Positions 1 to 5,182 of a stretch of DNA of 6,529 nucleotides are shown one piece after another. Source of the stretch: Clostridiales bacterium (GTDB lineage Bacteria > Bacillota > Clostridia > Oscillospirales > CAG-272); the NCBI GenBank assembly GCA_004554105.1, contig SFNW01000102.1, forward strand, positions 1 to 6,529, in the 5' to 3' direction. Position 1 is the stretch's first letter. Every line of letters starts with the position of its first letter. The notes beneath the pieces were generated by a model that was given only the letters and a program-made list of their open reading frames with translations, had not been told where the DNA came from and did not search any database. Both the position numbers and the translations under genes were made by a program.

Positions 1-212
1 TGAAAATACCCGAGACCGAAAAAACGGTTGAGCGGATTCTTCTGTTCAATCCCGCGCCGAAAGAGATTTCGCGCGTCAACGCGAGCAGGACCGCCGCCGA
101 GATTGTCGGCAGCGGCGACGTCGTATTCGGACAGCGCATTTACAATGCAAAATGGCTGGAATTTGCGCTGACGCCGACCGCAGAAAAGGAACAGGACTAT
201 GAGCGAGTTTGA
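1..212 (+). CDS. 3' end (or nearly whole small gene) of an unrecognised protein
   Basis: An open frame runs from the window edge (first full codon at position 3) to TGA at 210-212, giving 69 visible residues. The window starts with TG directly before AAA, so the missing base could make an ATG and this could be a complete protein of about 70 residues; it could equally be the C-terminus of a longer one. The visible part has a hydrophobic stretch (RILLFNPAPKEISRV), a central VVFGQRIYNAKWLEFAL segment and a charged tail ending QDYERV. I see no signal peptide, membrane segment or motif I can name, and I assign no function. Its last 14 bases overlap the start of the next gene in another frame, which suggests translational coupling within one operon. 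Codon use (GC-rich third positions) matches the neighbours. Confidence 0.6.
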   Translation, partial: KIPETEKTVERILLFNPAPKEISRVNASRTAAEIVGSGDVVFGQRIYNAKWLEFALTPTAEKEQDYERV

Positions 213-498
213 TGAGAGCGTTTACGCCGCTGTGCGGAAGATCCCGCGCGGGCGGGTCGCAACCTACGCGCAGGTTGCCGCGATGGTCGGCAATCCGCGG
301 TGCTGCCGCGCGGTCGGCAATGCGCTGCACCGAAATCCCTATTTCGGCGATGTACCGTGTCACCGCGTGGTGAACGCAAAGGGCTGCCTTGCTGCGAAAT
401 TCGTTTTCGGCGGCGACGGTGTACAGGCGGAAATGCTTCGCGCAGAGGGCGTTGAAGCAGTCGGGGGCAGAGTTGACCTCAAAAAATACGGAATGTGA
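199..498 (+). CDS. MGMT-family DNA alkyltransferase, DNA-binding domain only
   Basis: This 99-residue protein matches the C-terminal domain of O6-alkylguanine-DNA alkyltransferases, which flip out an alkylated guanine and move the alkyl group to a cysteine. The signature PCHRV is at residues 53-57, making Cys54 the acceptor. By comparison with human MGMT, Tyr23 (in TYAQVA) corresponds to the nucleotide-flipping Tyr, Arg37 (RAVGNAL) to the arginine finger, and the Glu in RAEGV near residue 83 to the Glu of the catalytic relay. The N-terminal RNase H-like domain of Ogt/MGMT is absent. The size is that of the ATL/YbaZ group, but ATL proteins have Trp in place of the Cys, so this may be an active minimal transferase. 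Start: ATG at 199 has an AAGGA sequence about 8 bases upstream and begins at the family's usual N-terminus (SEFDESVYAAVRKIPRGRVATYAQV). It overlaps the upstream frame by 14 bases and lies 7 bases before the GNAT gene. Family assignment is confident; the substrate is not known. Confidence 0.9.
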   Translation: MSEFDESVYAAVRKIPRGRVATYAQVAAMVGNPRCCRAVGNALHRNPYFGDVPCHRVVNAKGCLAAKFVFGGDGVQAEMLRAEGVEAVGGRVDLKKYGM

Positions 499-500
499 GG
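497..500 (+). promoter_or_regulatory. Ribosome binding site that sets the GNAT start
   Basis: GAGG at 497-500 lies 5 bases before ATG 506-508 and overlaps the TGA stop of the alkyltransferase gene. It supports starting at 506 rather than at the in-frame ATG at 389, which would lie deep inside the upstream gene. Confidence 0.65.
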
Positions 501-505
501 CAGAG

Positions 506-1096
506 ATGAAAAAAACGCTTGAAATACGGGTTGCCGCGCCGTCGGACGCGCCCGCGCTGCTGGCGATTTACGCGCCCTATGTGGAAAACACGACGATTAC
601 CTTTGAATACGCCGTGCCGACGGCTGTCGAGTTCGCGGCGCGGATTGAGTCGACGCTCGCGCGCTATCCTTACCTTGTCGCGCTCGCGGACGGTGCGCCC
701 GTCGGCTATGCTTACGCCTCGCAATTTAAAAGCCGCGCCGCCTATGATTTCGCGGTCGAAACGTCGGTTTACGTTCGGGACGGCGACCACGGCAAGGGCA
801 TCGGCAGTGCGCTTTACGACGCGCTCGAACTGCTGCTTAAAAGGCAGCACATCACCAATCTGAACGCTTGCATCACCTATCCGGGCGAGGGGAGCGTCGA
901 GTTCCATGCCGGGCGCGGGTATACGACCATCGCGCACTTTCACAAGTGCGGCTACAAGTTCGGCAGGTGGCTGGATATGATTTGGATGGAGAAATTCCTT
1001 GCGCCGCACGACGATATGCCGCAGCCGTTTGTCCCGTTTTCCGCACTTCCGCCGCACCTGCGGGAACTTCGTGCGGCGGACGAAAGACAGGCTTGA
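506..1096 (+). CDS. GNAT-family N-acetyltransferase, phosphinothricin acetyltransferase-like
   Basis: A 196-residue cytoplasmic acetyltransferase that would transfer acetyl from acetyl-CoA to an amine. It shows the PAT/Bar-type layout: N-terminal IRVAAPSDAPALLAIYAPYV (residues 7-26), a TFEY motif (32-35), RAAYDFAVETSVYV (77-90), the acetyl-CoA pyrophosphate loop DHGKGIGSALY (94-104), and the C-terminal strand region EFHAGRGYTTIAHFHKCGYK with GRWLDMIWMEK (132-162). His95 sits where the usual Arg/Gln of the Q/R-x-x-G-x-G/A motif would be. About 30 extra residues follow the core (rich in Pro, ending ADERQA), a slightly long tail. The annotated start avoids a 110-base out-of-frame overlap with the upstream gene. 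It lies 7 bases after the alkyltransferase stop, so the two are probably co-transcribed. PAT-like proteins acetylate phosphinothricin, methionine sulfoximine or related amino-acid analogues, but the substrate cannot be read from sequence; protection against an environmental amine or analogue is a guess. Confidence 0.9.
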   Translation: MKKTLEIRVAAPSDAPALLAIYAPYVENTTITFEYAVPTAVEFAARIESTLARYPYLVALADGAPVGYAYASQFKSRAAYDFAVETSVYVRDGDHGKGIGSALYDALELLLKRQHITNLNACITYPGEGSVEFHAGRGYTTIAHFHKCGYKFGRWLDMIWMEKFLAPHDDMPQPFVPFSALPPHLRELRAADERQA

Positions 1097-1127
1097 TTTT
1101 TTATACAAACGACTTGATTTTTTGTAT
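1092..1127 (+). repeat. Two 15-bp direct repeats, 21 bp apart, upstream of the GH43 promoter
   Basis: CTTGATTTTTTATAC at 1092-1106 and CTTGATTTTTTGTAT at 1113-1127 match at 13 of 15 bases; the two differences are both transitions. Start-to-start spacing is 21 bp, about two turns of the helix, so both copies face the same side of the DNA. The second copy ends 10 bp before the -35 element at 1138. This placement resembles an activator site, as with AraC-type direct half-sites. The first copy overlaps the stop codon of the GNAT gene. That these are regulator sites is inference. Confidence 0.6.
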
Positions 1128-1137
1128 CGAAAATCCA

Positions 1138-1166
1138 TTTACACGCTCGGCGGGGTACTGTATAAT
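1138..1166 (+). promoter_or_regulatory. Sigma-A-type promoter of the GH43 gene
   Basis: TTTACA (1138-1143), a 17-bp spacer, and a perfect TATAAT (1161-1166). Expected transcription start is near 1173, giving a leader of about 27 bases ending in a good ribosome binding site. It separates the GH43 gene from the upstream repair/acetyltransferase operon. Confidence 0.85.
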
Positions 1167-1188
1167 AGAACCGAAATCTGTAAGAGCC

Positions 1189-1195
1189 GAGGTGG
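1189..1195 (+). promoter_or_regulatory. Ribosome binding site that sets the GH43 start
   Basis: GAGGTGG lies 4 bases before ATG 1200-1202. It fixes the start at the first residue of a clear signal peptide; the open frame itself extends upstream to 999 inside the GNAT gene, but that part is not translated from this promoter. Confidence 0.8.
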
Positions 1196-1199
1196 TATC

Positions 1200-3446
1200 A
1201 TGAAAAAAATTCGGATTTGGTTGCTTTGTGCAATTTTGTTCGCGGCGGCGCTGCTGTCTGCTTCGGCGGCGGAGGACAACATGATTTACGAAAACGATTT
1301 TTCTTCGCAGAGTTCGCTTGACGGGCTTGCGCTGCACGGCGACTGGCGCGTCCGCGACGGCGCACTCTGTACCGGCGACGGCAGCGGCTCGGCGAATTTG
1401 GTTTATACGCTTCCCGAAAGCTGTGCCGGTAAGGATTTTCGTGTTGAGGTCGACTTTCTCGGTCACACCTCGACGGGCGGCATTCTGATCGGCGGGGAGG
1501 GGCAGTCGCTGTCCGCTTCGCCCGAGATTTTTTTCGGTTATGACTGCTTTATCGGCTCGAACGGCAAAAAAGCCGCGCTCGGCTGCTATACGGCAAGCGG
1601 CGCGTGGAGCGGAAACATCAATGTCGGCAAGGACACCATCGACGCGGGCGACCTGCATTTGTCGGTCACGGTGCGCGGCAACGAGCTTATTTACCTCGTG
1701 ACCTCGCTCGACGGGGAAACGCGATTCTACGGCGTCAGCTACACCATCGGAACGTCGTCTCGGGACGTTTATTCGTCCTTCGGCGGCAAGGTGGGACTGC
1801 GCAAGTTTTATGCCGACGGCGGGCGCTTTGACAATTTCCGCGTGACGCTGATCGGCGAAGAACCGCTTCCCACGCTTGACTGCACGCTTTCACTCGGTGA
1901 CATGACCTTTGCAGCGAGTACGGGCATCACGGCAAGCGGCGGCAGGCTTTCGGGCAGCGGCGCAGCCCTGACGAAAACGGTGCTTGCGGACGACTTCGAT
2001 TTGACCTGCATGGCAGAGACTTCGGGCGCGTCGCGCTTTTATTTCGGCATGAATGCGGGCAGCGGGTACTGCTTTAAGGTCGATAAGGACGAGCAGACCG
2101 TATCGCTGTGGCAGCTGAAGAACGGCGAGTTTACCCGTCTCGGCGAGAAGCCTTGCGCGGTCGGCGACGGTGTGCGCAGTGTGCGCATTCGCGTGATGAA
2201 CAAGGTCGCCTCGCTGTTTTTCGAGGATAACCGGCTCGACGCCGACCCGTTTGCGAAATTCGAGATGGCACTCGGCGACTATACGGCGGGCAGCTTCGGC
2301 GTGCGGCTTGACGGCGGCAGCGTCGGCGAAATCAAAGTCGGCGAGCCTGCCGTCTATGCGGGCGAGACCTATACGAATCCGGTCGCGGTCGGCGCCGACC
2401 CCGATGTTTTGTACTATGAGGGGACTTACTATCTCTATAACCGCATTTCGATGGGGAACGAGGTCTTTCGCGTATCGACCTCGCCCGACCTTGTGCATTG
2501 GACGGCGCGAAACACCGTGTTTTATCATGAATCGAGCAATGTAACGAGCAGCTATATGAGTCCGAACGTCTTTTACTACGACGGCGTGTTCTATCTGTTC
2601 TACGCGGCAAAGAATGCGGCGGGGCAAGAGCGCGTCTGGTATGCGACCTCGGATTCCCCCTACGGACCGTTCACGCACAAGAACGGGCAAAAACCGCTGC
2701 ACGACGTTGCCGAGATCGGCGGACACCCGTATCTCGACGAAAGCGGAAAGATTTATATGTCCTTTGTCCGCTTCGGCGGCGGCAACTTTATCTGGTTGGA
2801 GGAGGTTGTCATGAAGGACGGCGTCGTTACGCCGGTTGCGGGGACGCTCACCTGCGTGGTTTCGCCGACAGAAGCCTATGAAAACGACGGCTACGGCTCG
2901 ATTTCCGAGGGCGGCGTGCTGTACAAGCATAACGGGCTGTACTACATGTTTTACGCATCGGGGCACTATAAGGGGCATTACGGCGAAAGCTACGCCGTGG
3001 CGGAGAATATTCTCGGTCCGTACACGAAGTACGCGTACAACGAAATTCTGACCTACAACGCATTTGCGGACGGCGTCGGCGACGGCATTTTTGTCCCCTC
3101 GCCGGACGGCAAAGAGCTGTATATGGTCTATCACCGACACGCCTCGGTCGGGCGCGTTGAGCCGCGGCGCACCTGCATCGACCTTGTGAAATTTGTCCCT
3201 GCGGAGGACGGCGGTCCCGATATTCTCACGGTCTGCGGACCGTCGACGACCGCGCGTCCGATGCCTTCGTTTGAAGGGCGCGGCGACCTTGACGGCAACG
3301 GGAAACTCACGCTGCGCGATGTTCTGACGCTTTGCCGTGAAAATCGGTCCCGCACGGCATACAGCGGGACTGCCGACATGAACGCAGACGGGAAAAACGA
3401 TGTGAAGGATATGCTCGTTTTGCTTGAACGCCTGCTTCAATCATAA
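1200..3446 (+). CDS. Secreted modular glycoside hydrolase: GH43 catalytic domain with C-terminal type I dockerin
   Basis: A 748-residue exported enzyme. Residues 1-24 are a Sec signal peptide (MKKIRIW, hydrophobic core, SASA cleavage site near 23/24). Residues about 25-218 and 225-385 look like two beta-sandwich, ConA/LamG-like modules (YENDFSS at the first, DNFRVTL closing it at 211-217), probably glycan-binding. Residues about 390-685 are a GH43 five-bladed beta-propeller: NPVAVGADPDVLYYEGTYYLY carries the general base Asp400, and SISEGGVLYKHNGLYYMFY the general acid Glu570. The usual third residue (Asp in IDP before DDDGK) aligns with Gly507 in EIGGHPYLDESGK, so it may be missing or placed elsewhere. 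Residues 695-748 are a type I dockerin: two calcium loops, D696-L-D698-G-N700-G and D726-M-N728-A-D730-G, each closed by Asp (707, 737). Dockerins bind cohesins of scaffoldins, so the enzyme probably joins a cellulosome-like complex. GH43 members are arabinofuranosidases, xylosidases, arabinanases or galactosidases; which one cannot be told here. It has its own promoter and a terminator hairpin behind it. Confidence 0.92.
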   Translation: MKKIRIWLLCAILFAAALLSASAAEDNMIYENDFSSQSSLDGLALHGDWRVRDGALCTGDGSGSANLVYTLPESCAGKDFRVEVDFLGHTSTGGILIGGEGQSLSASPEIFFGYDCFIGSNGKKAALGCYTASGAWSGNINVGKDTIDAGDLHLSVTVRGNELIYLVTSLDGETRFYGVSYTIGTSSRDVYSSFGGKVGLRKFYADGGRFDNFRVTLIGEEPLPTLDCTLSLGDMTFAASTGITASGGRLSGSGAALTKTVLADDFDLTCMAETSGASRFYFGMNAGSGYCFKVDKDEQTVSLWQLKNGEFTRLGEKPCAVGDGVRSVRIRVMNKVASLFFEDNRLDADPFAKFEMALGDYTAGSFGVRLDGGSVGEIKVGEPAVYAGETYTNPVAVGADPDVLYYEGTYYLYNRISMGNEVFRVSTSPDLVHWTARNTVFYHESSNVTSSYMSPNVFYYDGVFYLFYAAKNAAGQERVWYATSDSPYGPFTHKNGQKPLHDVAEIGGHPYLDESGKIYMSFVRFGGGNFIWLEEVVMKDGVVTPVAGTLTCVVSPTEAYENDGYGSISEGGVLYKHNGLYYMFYASGHYKGHYGESYAVAENILGPYTKYAYNEILTYNAFADGVGDGIFVPSPDGKELYMVYHRHASVGRVEPRRTCIDLVKFVPAEDGGPDILTVCGPSTTARPMPSFEGRGDLDGNGKLTLRDVLTLCRENRSRTAYSGTADMNADGKNDVKDMLVLLERLLQS

Positions 3447-3472
3447 TTCCGAAATACGGGAAATTTTCGTAT

Positions 3473-3513
3473 ACAAACTGCCGCCGCGGGCTTGCGACGC
3501 GGCGGCAGTTTGT
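3473..3513 (+). terminator. Strong hairpin after the GH43 gene, probable intrinsic terminator
   Basis: ACAAACTGCCGCCGCG (3473-3488) is perfectly complementary to CGCGGCGGCAGTTTGT (3498-3513): a 16-bp stem with a 9-base loop, 27 bases after the GH43 stop. The 3' arm ends TTTGT and is followed by GGTATTC rather than a clean U-run, so termination may be incomplete or the hairpin may mainly protect the mRNA 3' end. Confidence 0.7.
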
Positions 3514-3576
3514 GGTATTCTATAAACAGCGGATTATATTTTGTAAATTTTGTCCGCTTTCGGCTGCTTTATTGGC

Positions 3577-3606
3577 TTGCCGCGGCGAAAGCCGTTGTGC
3601 TATGAT
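3577..3606 (+). promoter_or_regulatory. Extended -10 promoter of the solute-binding protein gene
   Basis: TTGCCG (3577-3582), an 18-bp spacer and TATGAT (3601-3606), with TG one base before the -10 (TGC-TATGAT), an extended -10 element. Expected start is near 3613, leaving a leader of under 30 bases, too short for a riboswitch. The AT-rich stretch at 3531-3555 upstream, with TTTTGTA (3539-3545) and TTTTGTC (3548-3554) 9 bp apart, could be a regulator site or UP-like element. Confidence 0.7.
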
Positions 3607-3629
3607 AAAGACAGAAAACTTTCAGATTC

Positions 3630-3634
3630 GGAGG
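3630..3634 (+). promoter_or_regulatory. Ribosome binding site that sets the lipoprotein start
   Basis: GGAGG lies 6 bases before ATG 3641-3643 and places the start at a typical lipoprotein signal peptide. The open frame extends upstream to 3512, but that part lies ahead of the promoter. Confidence 0.85.
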
Positions 3635-3640
3635 TATACC

Positions 3641-5122
3641 ATGAAACGCATTGGCACTATCCTTTGCTCGGTACTGCTTCTGCTTGCGCTTGTCGGCTGC
3701 GGCGAAAAGAAGCCGACAGAGACGACCGCGCAGTCCGATGCAGAGTCCGACGCTTCCTCTGCCGAGGGAGAAGTCCTCGGCGTACCGCAGACGGCGGATT
3801 ACGGCGGCGAGGATTTCAACATTCTGTCTGCCGGCAGCGTCGCGTACAGCGATTTTACCTTTGAGGAGGAGTCCTCGCTCGCCCTCGAGAACGCGCAGTA
3901 CAAGCGCAAAGCACTGGTCGAGCAGAATTACAATGTCTCGATTCACGAGACGGTCAAGCAGGCGTATTCCTCGGGCGGCGGTCCGGGCTATATGCAGATC
4001 AGCACCGATGTCAGCGCGGGCGACTGCAACTATGACCTCGCACTCATTGCGGGCTACGATGTGTCGGTTCTCGCCTACAGCGGGCTGCTCTATGACCTGA
4101 ATTCGGTCCCCGGCGTCGACCTTTCCAAGTCGTGGTGGGACCAGAAGGCAAACGAGAGCTTGGAAGTCAACGGCGTTATGTTCTTCACCACAGGTGAAAT
4201 CACCTGCTCAGACAACCATGCGGCGTTTGTTATTCTGTTCAACAAGGGCTTGATGAAGGACTATCAGCTGGAAGATCCCTACAGCCTCGTTTATGACGGG
4301 GAGTGGACGATGGACAAGTTTGCCGAACTTTGCAAAACCGTCACCGAAGACCTCAATCAGGACGGCGTAATGGACGCAAACGACCGCTTCGGTCTGCTTG
4401 TTTGGGACGACTCCGCCGTCGGCATCGTCAATGCGGCGGGGCAGCGCTGCTGCACGATTAACGACGAGGGCGTTATCGAGCTGACGCTTTACAATGAGAC
4501 GACGGTCGCCGCGCTTGAAAAGTATTTCTCCATTGCCTACGACACGCAGTATGCCTATACCTATCAGCGTCAGAGCGGCTACGATGAGCAGACGCTTTGG
4601 GCAGGCAATCACGGTCTGTTCTGGACGACATGGCTCGGTATCGTACCGCGCTACCGCGAGATGGAGAACGACTTCGGCATTCTGCCGTATCCGAAGCTGA
4701 ATGCCGAGCAGGAGGACTACTACACCACGATTGCGCCGTACAACTCGCAGTTTATCTGTATGCCGCTCGTTCAGAACGACGTCGAGCGCGCCGGCGTGAT
4801 TACCGAAGCATTGGCATACTACGGCAAGCAGATTGTCACGCCTGCATACTATGATGTCAACCTGATCGGTCAGTCGACGCGCGATGAGGAGTCCGAGGAT
4901 ATGCTCGACATTATGTTTGACAATCTTGTCTTTGACATCGGTTATTACTATCAGATCGGACCTTACAACAAGGAACTGATTTACATGGTTCGCGAGTACG
5001 ACACGAATTTCACCTCGCGCTACGACTCGAGAAAGAACACAGCTGAAACCTTGCTCGGCGTGATTAACGAGTATTATGCGCAGGCGGTTTCAAGTTGGAC
5101 CGACGCAAAAACCGCAGAGTAA
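3641..5122 (+). CDS. ABC-type extracellular solute-binding lipoprotein (carbohydrate uptake)
   Basis: A 493-residue lipoprotein expected on the outer face of the cell membrane. Residues 1-20 are a lipoprotein signal peptide ending in the lipobox LVGC, with Cys20 the lipidated residue after cleavage. A Ser/Thr/Glu/Ala-rich linker (about 21-45) leads into the two-lobed binding domain from GGEDFNILSAG onward. Features typical of the large Firmicutes sugar-binding family (SBP family 1-like) are YDLALIAGYDVSVLAYSGLLYDLNSVP, the SWWDQKANE and FFTTGEI segments, and a calcium-loop-like insert D237-L-N239-Q-D241-G-V-M-D245 followed by DRFGL. Many Trp and Tyr residues in the second half (LFWTTWLGIVPRY) fit stacking against sugar rings. 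No permease or ATPase gene follows; a terminator does, so membrane partners must be encoded elsewhere. Its position after a secreted GH43 suggests it binds oligosaccharides released by such enzymes, but the ligand is not known. Confidence 0.9.
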   Translation: MKRIGTILCSVLLLLALVGCGEKKPTETTAQSDAESDASSAEGEVLGVPQTADYGGEDFNILSAGSVAYSDFTFEEESSLALENAQYKRKALVEQNYNVSIHETVKQAYSSGGGPGYMQISTDVSAGDCNYDLALIAGYDVSVLAYSGLLYDLNSVPGVDLSKSWWDQKANESLEVNGVMFFTTGEITCSDNHAAFVILFNKGLMKDYQLEDPYSLVYDGEWTMDKFAELCKTVTEDLNQDGVMDANDRFGLLVWDDSAVGIVNAAGQRCCTINDEGVIELTLYNETTVAALEKYFSIAYDTQYAYTYQRQSGYDEQTLWAGNHGLFWTTWLGIVPRYREMENDFGILPYPKLNAEQEDYYTTIAPYNSQFICMPLVQNDVERAGVITEALAYYGKQIVTPAYYDVNLIGQSTRDEESEDMLDIMFDNLVFDIGYYYQIGPYNKELIYMVREYDTNFTSRYDSRKNTAETLLGVINEYYAQAVSSWTDAKTAE

Positions 5123-5141
5123 GCCCTGATACCTCAATAAG

Positions 5142-5172
5142 AAAAAGTCACAGCGTTTCGCTGTGACTTTTT
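5142..5172. terminator. Bidirectional intrinsic terminator between convergent genes
   Basis: AAAAAGTCACAGCG (5142-5155), loop TTT, CGCTGTGACTTTTT (5159-5172): a perfect 14-bp stem with an A-run on the left and a T-run on the right (T continues to 5173). It can therefore end the lipoprotein transcript on the + strand and the regulator transcript on the - strand. It sits 19 bases after the lipoprotein stop and 10 bases beyond the regulator stop. Confidence 0.95.
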
Positions 5173-5182
5173 TATGTGCGGC

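Noticed and set aside
389..505. Upstream extension of the GNAT protein to the ATG at 389
   Set aside because: It would overlap the alkyltransferase out of frame by 110 bases, and the added residues do not belong to the GNAT fold; the ATG at 506 has its own ribosome binding site.
1048..1080. Hairpin TCCGCCGCAC / GTGCGGCGGA (10-bp stem, 13-base loop) as a terminator of the GNAT operon
   Set aside because: It lies inside the GNAT coding region and the T-run begins about 16 bases after the stem, too far for a standard intrinsic terminator. Weak attenuation cannot be excluded.
479..1138. 219-codon - strand frame opposite the GNAT gene
   Set aside because: Shadow of a well-supported acetyltransferase gene; its Arg-rich translation is typical of antisense reading of GC-rich coding DNA.
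1890..3440. 516-codon open frame on the - strand opposite the GH43 gene
   Set aside because: It lies entirely antisense to a gene with clear domains, has no ribosome binding site or family resemblance, and reflects GC-rich third codon positions of the true gene.
3454..3472. Short inverted repeat ATACG-N9-CGTAT after the GH43 stop
   Set aside because: Arms of only five bases in AT-rich sequence next to a much stronger hairpin; likely chance.
3613..3640. Possible riboswitch or structured leader ahead of the lipoprotein gene
   Set aside because: With the predicted promoter the leader is under 30 bases, too short for a known riboswitch.
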